64,000 bases of DNA, taken from Nilaparvata lugens (lineage: Eukaryota; Arthropoda; Insecta; Hemiptera; Delphacidae). Below the pieces are notes generated by a model. That model searched no databases. It saw only the letters and a program-made list of their open reading frames with translations, and was not told the origin of the DNA. Shown here in pieces: positions 49,382 through 62,749 of this stretch; position 1 is the stretch's first letter; each line of letters begins with the position of its first letter. A program made the position numbers and the translations under genes. The DNA lies in NCBI RefSeq assembly GCF_014356525.2, contig NC_052511.1:12675675-12739674 (forward strand), written 5' to 3'.

Positions 49382-52300
49382 GTGAGTATGATCTGATAGC
49401 AGGAAATGATGTTGTGAAGTGAAGGACTCAAGTTTCTTAATAATAAACCTTATATTATAAAGAGATTCAAGTTCCATTTCTTTGTGGTTTAAAAAGTATG
49501 AGATTATGTTCTTTTTGCTTTAACAGTACGGGAATTCTTCAAATAATGAATGTCTAAAATAAAAATAATACCCTCATCATTACCTGTATAATGAATGTTT
49601 TTCAATATAATTTAACATTATGGAATCGAATTTATTCAATATAATAAATTTTCATGAAATATAACAGCTATATCATTCACTGGATTCAAATTATTTCGAT
49701 TGCTGATGTTACACGCACATTTCCCAGAAATATTCGGAGAGACAATGTTATACCGAGTATTCGATTTCATTCATCTCATTATCAAATTTGATTACGTCGA
49801 TTGTTTTTAGTGTAAAAAATTATAATTAGACAAAAATTGAAGATTTGTTAGGAAATTACAGATTATGTTGACGGTTTTGATTCGAAATATTCTATGACTA
49901 AAATTCTACTAGGAACAAAATGAACAATAAAATTCACAATAGATTACACTACTGTATTCCTAATTTTCCTTTCAGAAAATGGGAAATAGTAAATTCCCAT
50001 TCAGTGAATCGAAATAGAATGCAAATGCTCAATGTAGGCCTACATGAATTATACGGTACGTTTATGTAGTAATTTGAACAGCCTCTACATCTACACTTCC
50101 ACATAATATAGGAAATTTAGATACATGATAGAAATAAGTTGGATAATAGTATTTCAAACAGCCTCTATTCCTCCTCAATAAATGATGTTGAGATTAGGGA
50201 GAATAAGTTCAGTAATTGAAAGAGAGACTTACCAATCCGAGAAATCTCAATCTTGGATTCCCTCCGCTTCCCAAATTTAAATTCCACATCTTTTCTTAAC
50301 ATGCATCTTCTGAAAGAAAAACCTACAAGTAATGTAATGATCTCAATTGATATTATTCAGGATTCATGGGAGAGATATTAGTTTCTATTGGGAGCATTCG
50401 TTACATGTAAGGGTTTTTTTCAAGTTCGGAAGTAACTTATTGCTTTGAATAACCGCTTGTACCTACTTGAGAAGGCCAATCATTGACTTGGATGTAATCA
50501 CATTATTGATACAAATGATCAAGTTTGAAATAGGCTGATCCAAGAGAACTGTCTTTCAAAAGGGAAGAATGTAAACATAAATATCTGAACAACTAGTGCG
50601 AGAAATCGTGGAGCTCAAAATTATTAATCTATGGGGAGTTTTAAATTTCAAATAGTAACCGATAAAATCGATGTTATGTAGTACAATAATAATTGTACTT
50701 GCTTAAAGTCTATTTCCATTTTTCAATGTATAGTTGATAGTCGATTGAGATATTAGACAGCTTGTATACACTTCAAAAATCGTTCACAACCACTGATAGA
50801 ATTAAAAAATATCGGTCGTTGAAAGGTAGTTTTGTTTTGCCTACCTGTTGAATTTGGCTTAAAGCCGAGGCTTACTCAACACCCAGGCTATAATTATCGA
50901 CCCCTGACGAAGACGCTGCTCGAAAAGAGAAGGATAATGAATGTCCACCGCCTTCCTGTTGGCAAGAACAAGGGGAATGACTTCGTGAATCATGAATGTC
51001 GAGATGATAGCCAATTGAATCAAATCTTATTGATAATGTTCTGATATTATTTGTTTATTGAGATTTCAATCTCATCTTCATTATTGCTCCAATATCAAAG
51101 TAGATCTAAAAGATGTGAGATTCGTATAAAACTAGCCGTTCTAAAATTTGAATTAAATATTTCTCAATATAATGAGTTACAATTAGAGCTTCATATTAAT
51201 CATGCGATTTCTCTCAGAATTATTAACAGAATTCTTTCTCTCAGAATTATTATTATTATTTCTCTCGGAATTATTAACTTCATGAAAACTAAGATGAAGA
51301 GCTGACATGGACATGAGCCTTTTATTGTTGAGATAATAAAAGAAGAATGAGGAAATGAATGACTTTTGTTTTGGTATACTTATGGTATCTTCCTACTAAT
51401 GAGCAATTTGATTGTGGGACGGATATATTGTCCAGTTTTATGGTAATTTAATATAATACGGAAAATTACGATTGCAAATTATGTAAACTATCTATGAACG
51501 ATCAATTTTGATCAAGAGCATTTTCGATGTCAAGCCAAGGACTATTGTGAGTTGCTTACCAATCATACTTGTTGATATTAAATCCTGTTAACTTGCAAAT
51601 AATACTTTCTAAACCACAAAATAGAAGCTAACTCTATGGAACTAAGCAAGATATAACACTATACACACTAACACCAGTATTAGTATACTGGAAACCACAT
51701 TGGCAATTGCAGAATAAAAATATTATTGATATTTTGCTGAGGGAGTGATGCCCACATGTGCTCTAGGCTTGTGCGTGGGTAATCAGGTGAATGATAATGA
51801 GAGATGAATGGAGCTACAGTGGGTGGGTAACGAGCCACCGGGAAGCAATTTTACAACTAATGAATCATACTCATAGGAGTTGGCTCAAGCGGTCACCCTT
51901 TCCAACGGGAGTAGCAGGCGCATGATTCTCAACTTATCTAAGCGATAGCTTATCAGCGCCACCACTCAGTCAAACCGCTTCCTTAATGATATTCCAAGAA
52001 TGATATTCTAGAGAAGAAATTGAGAGCCACACAATAGGTTACGGTAATGGGTAATCGGTAATTCAATCACTATTGAGACGCAGAGGTAATAGAGAATAAT
52101 ATACCGTAAATTACTTATTCTACTACAGTGTATTTATCAATCCAAACAATATAAATACTTCTACTTAGAATAAGAGATAACATCTAATGCATTTTCATAA
52201 TTTTAAAAAGCTTTTAAGAAATAGGTAAAATGTTATGGAGAAAGATGGATAAAATGTGATTGAGAAAGTACTTATCAGCACGTTCCTTCTTCAAAGGCAT

Positions 52301-55300
52301 CAACAGTTTCAAAACCCAATTTCAGATTTTTGAAGAATTTCCTTCCACAGCCCAATCATCGTTAACTTTCTTTCACTCATCTCCATCGAGCATTAGACAA
52401 GCTTAAAGATTCCAAAGTGAAACAAATTTAGAGCTAAAAAGAAAAAAGGACCAGATATCACCATCATCGTCAGTGGAAGATTGCCGTCTCGGATGTTTCA
52501 AAAATATCGTTAGGCATTTCAAAATAGAGCCGCTTACGTCTGCTTGTGTCACGCTCCAGAATTTTTTTCTTCTGTTTTTGGCTGACTACCAAATAGTTTA
52601 CAAATACTACACATAATATGAAAGTAAAAATGGTCTTTTTAAACCGCTTCCGTATCTTCATTTTTCAGGCAGCTTGTTCAACTGAGTTGATGCGGTAAAT
52701 TACGGTTTATAGCTCAGCGTATTTCAAATATTTCAACACATTATTTCTCTAGGTTTCGGTTTCGAAGTTGAATATCAATCCACCCTGTTTATAAAAGTAT
52801 GAATATTATATGTTTTAAATCACAGTAATATCTTATTGATTTTAATAATTCTTTGTTATTGATTTTATTGCTGATATCAAATTCTATAACATCCATCAGA
52901 AATTGATGTTCAGAGTACTACTCATCCACTCGAATAACCACTTTCAAGATGTGGAGTATGGCGACACCCATTGTTATCTACAAACAATATTAGATAGGAA
53001 ACTGAGAAATATTCAGGGTAATTGAAATAGAAACATTTTTGATTTCAAAAGTGTAAATATTTCCAGTCAATTAAATAATAAATTGTCAAATCTGGTATGG
53101 AAATTGAAAATCACTAATCAATTTAGAATATGAGTGAGTAACTGGTCAAATTTGAATATAAGGAACTAGTCAATTTAGAATATAAGTACAATATAGGTAG
53201 TTTAGTATAAGTAGTCAATTCTACAGTGAGAATCGCCAGAGCAGTCACTTTTAGATAAACACTTGTCAACTCTAGAATGACGATCACCTGAAAATTCAAG
53301 GATGAAAATCAGCATTTCTGTATCACTCTGAGACTGGTCTCACTCTCAAGAGGTTCTCCAGTGGAGTAGACTCTCACTCAGAACAACAACTTGGAGTTGA
53401 TTTGAGCAGTGAGCTGAGTTGTGTGTGGGTCGAACGGTATTGGATGCCCACCCACCAAACAGTTTCAAGTTTCATAGGAATTATCTCCTTATTTCTGGTC
53501 AAGGCTGATCAAAGTTTGTAGTTGGGCTCATTTGAAGCCAATCAAAGACTTGTGGAATTTATTTAAAATAGAAACTTTATTTCTCTTGACTAGATGGCTA
53601 AATATTGGTATTGGTTTTGGGCACTCCAAATTCGTATTTCGTAGTTTTTCATTATTTATTCTAGATTACGATCCATATAAATTTGACGGAAATATTGGTT
53701 TTTCCAGTATCTATATTATAGGTCTGGCTTAGATGATAGCAGCTCACCCTACTCCACTTTGAATAACACGCCAAAAATGGCCCACTTTAAGAGCAGTAAA
53801 CCCCTAAGTACCATTACGGTATGAGTTCAAAAATCGCTTCCCGGTGGTTCAAAACCTACCCAAAGCTGTAGGTTCATTCGTCTCCTCCCATCATCGTCAA
53901 TCTCATTACTCACGCACAAGCCTAAAGCTCATGTGAGCATCATCCGCAGAAAAACAATTGCGCCGGTCATCAGAGCTATATACAGCAACTGAGGGAAAGA
54001 ACACAGTACTTTATTCTTTATAAAGTACCTACCTATTATTGTTTCTGTGATGCAGCCTTCCATAACAACGGTTATTCTGTTATGACAGTTGGTAAAGACA
54101 TGTTAAATTATTAATATAGATCATGTTAGAATAATATCATTTTGAACTACGAGAGCGAATGCTCACTTACCAGTTGAGCGTTCATCTGTTTGTTTTGAAC
54201 AGAGGTTGAATCCTAACAGAAGATTCTTCAATCCATTCCAACTTATAATAAATAGAATGATTAAATGGTGGTTGAATTCTCCTTTCGAATCTCAATATGA
54301 AAATGTGAAAACTATTTTAAAATTCCCTCTCCTTTCTATTTTATTTGTGTAGTTAATCGCATGATTCTGTGAGAATTGTAGCTCCGAATATAATACTTTA
54401 ATTTATCATTCTATGAATACAATATTATAGGATACATATTATATAGTATTTTTTTTGAGTCTCTCATTGAAAATTTGATCTCTTAAGAGAGTAGTCAGAC
54501 TATTCGATCTGATAATAATTATTATATAGTATCTTTGTTCTTTATAAATTACCTCAAACACTACGAAATACATTGTGCGTTAATTTCAAATCGTTGTTTC
54601 ACTGTTTTACTTTTGTATACATATTGATGTGACTTAACATCCACTTGTTTAAGTTGAGATCAGTTGAGAAAATATTTCGTTCAATGAGAACATCTAAAAC
54701 AATGAGCAATGTTAAATTACAGTGTTTGCTTCTTTCTTAATGAATGAGATGCATGCAGTGACACATGAAGATTCATTTAACATACGTCACTAGAGCTACA
54801 GCTACGAAGATGAGTTTCTAACGAAGTAATGCCGCTGTATTACATCTGCCAAGTACTATCAAGTTTTGAATTGCTAAATACTTAGCAGGCACAAACATTA
54901 TTTACATATAGTGAAAGACACTGTGATATCATGTATGAATGTGTTTCAGTCGTAAAAAATGTAGAGAGAAAGAGAGGACAGATTCGATTAGAAGGGGTTG
55001 GGAGAAGATAAGAAAAGAGAACGATATTTCTGGGATCAAAAATCTTTGCGCTTTTCTTGTCTTTGTCAAGGCAAACAGTGCGCTTTCAGAGAGTAGATAG
55101 TACTTTCTATACTTTCTGGTTTACTGCATTCACCCTTCACTCTCCTACTCACTCACTTTTTCTTTCTCTTTCTCTCACTCTCTCACTTTGTCACTTTCTC
55201 ACTGTGCCTCTCTCTCTCTCCCAGCATCAGTACACACCTTGAAATGTAATTTGAGGCCAAGGTCAAATCTACTTGCTTGTTTATCTCCCCACTTGCTCAT

Positions 55301-58300
55301 TCTCTAAACCATCCCAAACACGCTACAACACCAACAGTGCAACACAAAAATTAAAGCCCATCGGTCCACGTGTGTTTAAAATAGCATCACATGAAAAAAC
55401 AGCCGTTCTCCAAAATTCTTGGAGAACCTATAGATACAAATAGTATAGTATTATAATCCATCTATGAAATTCGTTACAGTACCTACAAAACATAAGTAGA
55501 TAGAGCTGTTTTGTTTTCTGTTCGTTTAATTTCCTAATGCCAATGAATCATGAAGAAGTATATTTTCAAGGGTTTGTTGATGGACTGAACCATTAAAAAC
55601 CTCTCTCAAATTCAAAATCAGCATTCAAATTCTGAGGTAACCATGGTTCCTCAGCTCCTGAATCATTATTACAGTTAAGTGTCCCTTTATTTCAATCACA
55701 ACTCGATTTTAAGCGTTGAAATTATAGTCTTACTAGTTATAAAGGACTAAATTATTTCTAGAGCTCTGTCCTCAAGATAAATAACATCATACCATTACAA
55801 TCCGACACGCCGGTAATAAAGTATAATTTTATCCTCATAATTATTATGAAACATAGAAATTCACTAAACCTTCCACTCAATATTATACAGAGTGATCGGA
55901 AAGTCACTGTGCACTTGAATTATGGAAATTAAATATATTGATACACTTTGTAAATAGAATATTATTTTAATATGTTTCTTTAATTACATTAGATACTTTA
56001 CTAACATCATGTTACTTCACTTTACAATGAATACGATTGACATACCTGTTACTGTACGCCGTACACAGCAGAGAGCAGGATAAACAATTAATTATTCCTT
56101 GTCATTTAACTTGATGCACAGCTACTTTCCGTACTTAGCCCTGGTAAAACATCCATTGACAACTGACAACGATCACTAAGTGCTATGATATTTCTTTTGA
56201 AATTTAAATTATTTGATGAGTTTTGTGGATCCTAATAAACCTTCAATCTATACCCTCTTGTTTCATATCACTTTACACAAGTTCTAATAAAATTATCCTT
56301 TTACAGGAAAATGCCGACACTGGACAACTGTTGTGGGATTTGGTCCCTAAAAGTAGGCACAATATTGAGCGGACTCCTTGGAATTGTAAGTACTCCTAAA
56401 ATTACTATAATCAGGAATGAATTTCTATTGGAAAAATTACAATAGCATTCTTAAATTCCTCTACATAATAATCAAATTCTGAGATTGGATTTTTACTAGT
56501 CTTGTAACGATCCAGCAGAGCCAAGACTTTGAAAAAGTATGTGGTGTTGAAGTGTCAACAATATTGGTCTTTCAACAAACATGAAGTGTGTGAAACGTGA
56601 AATTATCGCTCAACATAGGTCATAAACAAAGCCTACTCAATTTGTCTACGAGTCAGTATTTGTAAATTTCAGTCATTTCACAACTATTCAGCTCAAGAGA
56701 ACAACTCATAAATCTTTCTGAACTCATTTCTATTTCTGATCAGTCTCCAGATTTTTCATTCTGTTTCTGACAAAAGTTCATCGCTTTTGATAAAAATATA
56801 TTGTTTTGTTTAGCTATAAATTTCTCTTGAAACTCAACTTCAATTATTTTTTGCAAAATTCGAAGAAAATCACTCTCTTTCACCCCTATTCTCAAACATT
56901 TGAGTAAAGACATAACAGTAGATTTGAGAGCATTTAAACTACAGACGTAGGACACTCTTAAAGTTGAACAACAGCAAATAGTGAGACACTATAACCATAC
57001 AGAAACAATAGCATAAGTAGATATCCCATGGTATAGGGCGTTTATGTCGCAACTTTTACTGTCATCTCAAGCCGATTACTGTCGATTTTTACTGTTTTAG
57101 CCGGGTAAGAGTGTATGAAGGGCACAATATGAGAGACTATCACCGTCATAAAGCTTCACGGGAAAGAACTACGTGGACTATCGGCTTGAGATAACAGTAA
57201 AAGTTGCGACATAAACGCCCTATACCATGGGATATCTACTTATGCTATAACTAACACAAGATAAAAATTAGCCTACAATTTGCCAGTGACTTGTCGTCTA
57301 TTTTCTCCGTCTAAAAGCAGCTTCATAAAATTAATGCAGCTAAATAACATTAATTAAGCTTATCTACACACAAACTAAGCTGTGTTTTGAAAATTTGTTA
57401 TCATTCATATATCCAGATTTAGCTCATAATGAGAGTGAGATTCACTTTGAACTGTCAGTATTGATGGAATGGGAACAAACTATGTTATTTATAAGGGATG
57501 GTGACAGTTTAAAGAGAATCTCACCGTAGCTCTCCATCAAGAGACAGAAGCTCCACCCGGATGAGAGAAGCAAACCCTATCGCTTAAAGCACCAATCCAT
57601 TCATTACTGAAAAAGCTATCTATACAAAGTCTTTTCAGACAGCATCTTTCGAATATAAGGGTGCCTTCTGCTCTGCTCTCTGCCATCTGTTGTTATTTGT
57701 ATGCACTGTGCTATTTCGATATGACGTAATAGCCGGCCATTTGGTTACTGTAAGATGGTAAATTGTGTTGGGCGGAGAGAGAAGGCAAGGAGAAAGAGGG
57801 AGCAAGGAAGGTGCAATATTTACACCAATCATAACTCAATGTTTATCACTCCTTTGATTCTGAAAGCAATGCACTGCCTTTGTAAAATATTGAATAGCAT
57901 AGGACTATTAAGAGAAGCCTACATTGTCAAATGTAGCCTATCCTCTTATTAAATTACCTTGGCCCGGATGCATGTACGTCTAGTAAACTTTAACCGTGTT
58001 TAACAGCGGATTAATGAAGTATTCGTTTCGCTTCTCTCATTTGTTCTCGTGAAATTAGTTTCGTTGGATGACGTAATTTAATTAATTACGGTTAAATTGA
58101 ATAGACGTAAGTGCAGCAACCGGGAGCTTATCATGACATTCAAAAACATAAATTTTAGGTAGGGGTGAATATCCCCCAGGCCCTAAGATACACTCTAAAT
58201 ATCCAAATACTAATGTATGTAAAAGTCATTCTTACTATCCAGTGTCCGCGTAATTAGGAATTCAATAATAAGTTAATGAGAATAAATAGCCCCGTTATAA

Positions 58301-61300
58301 AGATATCCCGACCCAAGAAATGCTCGTTTCAAGTCCCTTGTGATCGGAGTTTAAGTACTGACGTTAGCCTTATTCTACAAAATAGTTTGGCAATTTAGCT
58401 ATTTGTATGATTCCTTATTTCCTTTGAATCATTGATAATCCTCTCCTTCTTCTCTTTATTATAAAATCTTATTCAGAATAAAAAAATTAACATATTTTTT
58501 ATTGTGGAAATGCTTAGCATTTGGTTTATTATTGAGTGTTTCGTTTTTCAGATAATTGGAGCCATCACATTGATATTTGTTTTCACAACGAATGTTAAGC
58601 TACAAACCATAGTAATTGACACGCTACCGCCTGATGTAGGTAAGTTTTGTTTCATCTTCAAGAATTTGCAAAATATAGAAGAATATAAATGGATGGGTTT
58701 TTGATTCCAATAAATGTTTTGGTATCCATAGACCTCACTGATACCTCACAATGAGATCGCTGATTGGTTGAAACAAATCTATCAACTCTCATTGGCTGTT
58801 ATCATGCCGACGCAATCACTACTCTCTCATTGGTTGGCTTGAGATTGGAATTTCTTCCACTTACACACCTCTCATAGTTTTCGTCTGTATAACAAGATTA
58901 TTATTAACTTATTGGTTAGCTTTGCAATTGGTTGAATTTCCATTAGTCACATTTCATTGGTTGTTGTGTGTTGTCATGTGTGTTCTCATTGGTTCATAAC
59001 TCATCTATTATTAGGCTGGCTTGTAATTAGTAAAATTTGTAATTTGTTAAAGCCTTGTGGCGTTATCATGATAACTGAATTGCTGCTATCCTTTTGGCCA
59101 CCTCATTACCTTGTGAACAGTTAAAAAAGTTTCATCGACTTCCAAGATAGTTACAACGTTACAAATAATGTAGATCATAATATAACTCAATATCCCTATC
59201 CTCTAATCACGACCTGTAAGGTATGCAAATATGTACAAAAGTTTATTTTTCGGACTTCATCTCGTACTTTGCTCCACACAATTCTCTGTATCCAACTCCA
59301 TTCAATGTAGAAAAAGACTGTTTTATACCTCTTTTTTCAATGAAAATTCATAAATCATTCCCTCCAACTCTTATATTTAAAGGGACAAGTCCACTTTTGT
59401 GAAGGTTTACAAAGTTTTTATGAACACTTCTGCAATCTGATTATTACTTAATTTTCATTGAACATGAATATTGTCAGAAAGCGAAAAATGCTTGATATCA
59501 CATGAAAAACGAGTTAGTGAGCTTCAATTATTTCATTATTCACTACATTTGCATTATTTCATTACTGGGTGCAATAATGCTCTGGAGAATAGAGAACACT
59601 TACCCATGTCAGAATGCTAGAATGCTTTATATTAGTCGCTCTAGAGCTCCAAGCTTAGGTTCTAGAATTTGTAAATAGAACACGCACATTTACATTCCAT
59701 CTAGTAATGAAATTCCCCATAAGCTCATTTTGAGTAATACATGATATATTCTTAAATCTTAATGATTGAGGAAATCATGATTGTGTTCACATTATTGTAC
59801 GGTAGCACTTTTTATGATATTTTGTGTCTTCATTGAAGACTCTTCAAACAAATGAAATCAAATTGGATAAATTGACTGAATTCATTTTTTTTTGCAGTGA
59901 AAATTATTCTGGCGGTGAACCTCGTCATGACGATGCTAATATCAGCTCTTCTCATTGTTGGAGCATTAAAGGTAATTTACTTGATTAATTCAATCTACTA
60001 GTACTTATTTTTTGATCCCCTATCCCTTTCAAATCCCCAAAAGCTTTCTATTCTACATTTTAATCATTTTTGGGTCCACCAATAAAAGCTTTCACATTAA
60101 TCGACACGGAATGAAAAAGGAAGACAGACTGCATCCTACTTTACTCTCCCAATTTTATTGGAAATTCTAAATATTAATTTGACTCCAATTATACTTATGT
60201 TATTTTTCGTCAAAAAGAGGAATAACCATATTCTGAGACTTTTCTTGAGTTTTAAATAAACTATTCTCATTAATTTTCTCCCTAACAAGACATGATTTCT
60301 TTCTCACATTCAAACTAAATGTAGCCTATTGCATATTGGGATTTTTTATTTTTTGAAAGTTTCTGAGACTATTGTAAAAAATAATAGAAGTCTCATAGAA
60401 GTCATTTTTCGATTGCTCTTTTCTTTTCAATGTTTTGCGAACAAGACACCAGGTGTAAATTCTTCAATTTTCCAACAATTTTAATTTTCAAAATTTACTG
60501 AGTTATAATTTTTCAGCCAAATAGATTCATGTTTTGAAGTATCAGAGTTTGAAACAGAAAAGTATGCTATAGAAGTAATTATTTTATTTTGATTACTCTA
60601 ATTTGTCAATGATTTTGCACATTTGAGGATTCCTCTTCAATTTTTCAACAATTGAAAAATGGACATTTAATCTCAAATTTACTAAATCTATTTTTATATT
60701 TTTGTTTTGCAGCGAAACAGATTCATGATGCTACCGTGGGTGATCCTGGCCATAATGCTTGCTATTGGTCTGGCTATTTCAGTGATTTACACAGCCATTG
60801 TATTCTTCATCCATAAAGTAATAATCGGTGGTATCCTATGGCTAATATTTGGCCTCCTTGGTGTAGGTAAGTAATATCACTACATTCAATTTCAATCTAA
60901 TTTATTTGATACTTTATTATTGTTTCAAGTCTCCATTCTAAAGTTTCCTTTAGCTTTCATAAATTTCAACACTATACGTTTTATAACTATTATTTATTCT
61001 GCATTGTGAATAAAGACTGTTCAATAGTGTGCTGATTGGATAAGGGGCTCTTCATCATACCTCAATGACTCTCTCAGCACTAATTGCAATTATTGTATTT
61101 TATACTATACTAGCCGTCAGCCTCGCTTCGCTCGCCGTATCCGTCTAGCCAGGAGGCTCCGCCCCCTGGACCCCCGACTGGATCGTCCAAAAATGAGATC
61201 AGCGGATTCGCTTCGCTCACCTGCATTTTTCATTCGAGCATGCTTCATTCCATCAGAAAGTCAAAGTACAGAGAAAACTCAGAAAAGCTGAGAAAAACGT

Positions 61301-62749
61301 TGGAAAAAACTCTGATTTTGGGCGTATCTTTGATGAAATATTGAAGTCACCTCATCACAGAATTTTTAGACCCTAGCTAAACCTCTGTACCAAATTTGAA
61401 AATTTTCTGTCGATTACTTGATGAAAGAACTGAGAAAACGCAAAAAACGCTAATTTTGGGTGTATCTTTGGCGTTATTTCAAATTCCTTCTAACACAACA
61501 TTATTACACCCCAGCTGAGCTTCTGTAGTAAATTTGAACGTTTTCTGTTCATTTGATCTCGATAAAGCGCAAAAAAACGCTGGAAAAACGCAGATTTTGG
61601 GCGTATCTTTGGCGTTTTTTTAAATTCCTTCTAACACAACATTATTACACCCTAGCTTAGCTTTTGTACTAAATTTGAACATTTTCTGTTCATTTGTTTT
61701 CGATAAAGCTGAGAAAACGCTAAAAAAACGCAGATTTTGGGCGTATCTTTGGAATTTTTTTCAAATCCGTTCTTAGTGCGCCTCAAAAGGGCCAACTGAA
61801 TATACCTACCAAACTTAAACGTTTTTGGTCCGATAGATTTTTAGTTCTGCGAGTGAGTGAGTGCCATTTCGCTTTTATATAATTATATAGATTAACAAAA
61901 TTGATATGTGTGGATCTATTTCGATTATATTCGTAAAGTTAAACTTGATATTATATGCAACTTCATAATATTAACTAGCATATATCAATTTATTCCAAAT
62001 TCTAAATAATTAAAGAAGATGGTGTTATTTTAATTTTGAATACTGCAGTTATATTTTATAGTATTTAATACTGCAGTTACTTCAGTGAGCGGATTATGAA
62101 TTGAAGCCTCAAAAAGATTCTACTATAAAATACGTATTGGAACTGGGTTGGAAACAGGATTAGTCGGGGTTTCTATTGCAATGTTAAGTTTGAGACATAA
62201 AACTAAATCTGGAGCATTTTTTATTGTATTATAGACTAGCAAAAAACCGTGCTTCGAAAGGGTCTGTTTAAAAACTTGACCTACTGAAATCTTGAAGAAT
62301 CTAAAATAGGCCTGTAACCATCCTCGGTAAATTAAGAATCATATGCAAAATTTCAAGTTAATCGGTCCAGTAGTTCAGACGTGATGATGTGTCATTAGTG
62401 AATTTCCTGTCCCGTACGTGTATTAAAGTCAATTCTTTCCTTTATCATTATTATAGATTATACTAACTGAAGCAACCCTTCAACTGATAGATCTAATAAA
62501 AATACATTTTCTTGGGATACATAACACTGATACAGCACCTATTGAGGAGTGACATTTACAGAAATTATCAAATGTCAATATCATAAAAGTATCCTACATT
62601 CTGGGTTTTAAGAAGTGAATTTTCATCAAATTTCGATTTTTTTTTCAGCTGTCTACGTCTACCTGTGGTTCGTTGTATTCAGTTACTACCAGCTAATACA
62701 AGAGGAGAAGGGAAGAGGGCCTTACAACAGGAACATGTACAAACGTTGA
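49371..62749 (+). CDS. Four-helix membrane protein, DUF4728-like (gene span)
   Basis: Six exons: 49371-49381, 56307-56385, 58552-58639, 59898-59971, 60713-60866 and 62649-62749. They join to 168 codons plus stop with GT-AG borders and matching phases. If translation starts at the ATG in exon 2 (56311) the protein has 163 residues. It shows a Cys-pair N-terminus (DNCCGIWSLKVG), four hydrophobic helices, a short loop after helix 1 (NVKLQTIVIDTLPPDV) and a polar C-terminal tail (KGRGPYNRNMYKR). The layout fits small insect membrane proteins of the DUF4728 type, whose function is not known to me. It is probably in the plasma membrane or endomembranes. The first intron is about 6.9 kb. Confidence 0.85.
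50520..50635 (+). pseudogene. Decayed duplicate of the membrane-protein gene's first exon
   Basis: The stretch from AAGTTTGAAATAGGCTGATC to ATTAATCTATGGGGAGTTTT follows 49260-49390 in the same order (AAGTTTGAAATCGG, GTCTTTCAA, AT-TCTGA, GAAATCGT-GA-CTC) with about a quarter to a third of bases changed. The start codon and donor have been lost. Confidence 0.55.
51741..51860 (-). repeat. Inverted duplicate, left member
   Basis: Its reverse complement contains GCTTCCCGGTGG, ACCCACCCA, TCATTCATCTC and CACGCACAAGCCTAGAGCA. These recur in the same order at 53826-53950, with about three quarters identity. Confidence 0.75.
52470..52661 (-). CDS. Short ORF with a signal-anchor-like N-terminus (uncertain)
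   Basis: Sixty-three codons: basic start MKIRKRFKK, hydrophobic TIFTFILCVVFVNYLVV, then a Lys/Arg-rich tail. This is the layout of a type II membrane anchor such as those of Golgi transferases. An inner donor-like GTAAGC (about 52535, minus strand) could make it a first exon, but no partner exons were recognised on the minus strand. It may be chance. Confidence 0.25.
   Translation of the reverse strand: MKIRKRFKKTIFTFILCVVFVNYLVVSQKQKKKILERDTSRRKRLYFEMPNDIFETSETAIFH
53826..53950 (+). repeat. Inverted duplicate, right member
   Basis: GCTTCCCGGTGGTTC, TCATTCGTCTCC and CTCACGCACAAGCCTAAAGC match the inverted left member 2 kb away. Neither member has an open frame. Confidence 0.75.
56307..56385 (+). 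CDS. Membrane-protein gene exon 2 (N-terminus, start of helix 1)
   Basis: Acceptor AG at 56305-56306, donor GTAAGT at 56386. It encodes KMPTLDNCCGIWSLKVGTIL then SGLLGI, leaving phase 0. The in-frame ATG at 56311 would serve as the start if an upstream non-coding exon is used. Confidence 0.88.
57009..57247. mobile_element. MITE with 67-bp terminal inverted repeats
   Basis: TAGCATAAGTAGATATCCCA onward (57009-57075) is inverted at 57181-57247 with about one mismatch. The 105-bp centre is unique. It lies in intron 2 of the membrane-protein gene. Confidence 0.93.
57435..57524. mobile_element. GTGAGATTCACTTT-type MITE (best copy)
   Basis: GTGAGATTCACTTTGAACTG plus TCA is inverted by TGACAGTTTAAAGAGAATCT plus CAC. 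It is 90 bp long, and related copies lie at 40735 and 41681. Confidence 0.75.
58552..58639 (+). CDS. Membrane-protein gene exon 3 (rest of helix 1, first loop)
   Basis: Acceptor AG at 58550-58551, donor GTAAGT at 58640; phase 0 in, phase 1 out. It encodes IIGAITLIFVFTTNVKLQ then TIVIDTLPPDV. Confidence 0.88.
59898..59971 (+). CDS. Membrane-protein gene exon 4 (helix 2)
   Basis: Acceptor AG at 59896-59897 after a T-rich tract, donor GTAATT at 59972. It encodes KIILAVNLVMTMLISALLIV then GALK, a clear transmembrane helix. Confidence 0.88.
60713..60866 (+). CDS. Membrane-protein gene exon 5 (helix 3, start of helix 4)
   Basis: Acceptor AG at 60711-60712, donor GTAAGT at 60867. It encodes RNRFMMLPWVILAIMLAIGL, a second hydrophobic run to FFIHK, then IIGGILWLIFGLLGV; phase 1 out. 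Confidence 0.88.
61108..61891 (+). repeat. Dispersed repeat family R (copy 2)
   Basis: It starts TACTAGCCGTCAGCCTCGCT, then has four or so diverged sub-repeats with GAGAAAACGC and GATTTTGGGCGTATCTTTGG, and ends GAGTGAGTGCCATTTCGCTT. It lies in intron 5 of the membrane-protein gene; copy 1 is at 13845-14463. Confidence 0.8.
62231..62460 (+). repeat. Dispersed repeat family D (copy 2)
   Basis: ATTATAGACTAGCAAAAAAC, TAACCATCCTCGGTAAATTA and AGTTCAGACGTGATGATGTG match 8241-8496. It ends ATTATTATAGATTA. Confidence 0.8.
62649..62749 (+). CDS. Membrane-protein gene exon 6 (end of helix 4, C-terminal tail)
   Basis: Acceptor AG at 62647-62648 after a T-rich tract; stop TGA at 62747-62749. It encodes VYVYLWFVVFSYYQLIQEEK then GRGPYNRNMYKR. 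The tail is basic and polar, as for a cytoplasmic end. Confidence 0.88.

Larger units (their letters stand above)
49382..56306 (+). other. First intron of the membrane-protein gene
   Basis: Apart from the decayed exon copy, the inverted pair at 51741/53826 and the minus-strand ORF at 52470, nothing was recognised. It is AT-rich. A pyrimidine-rich CTCT tract lies at 55140-55225. Confidence 0.5.
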
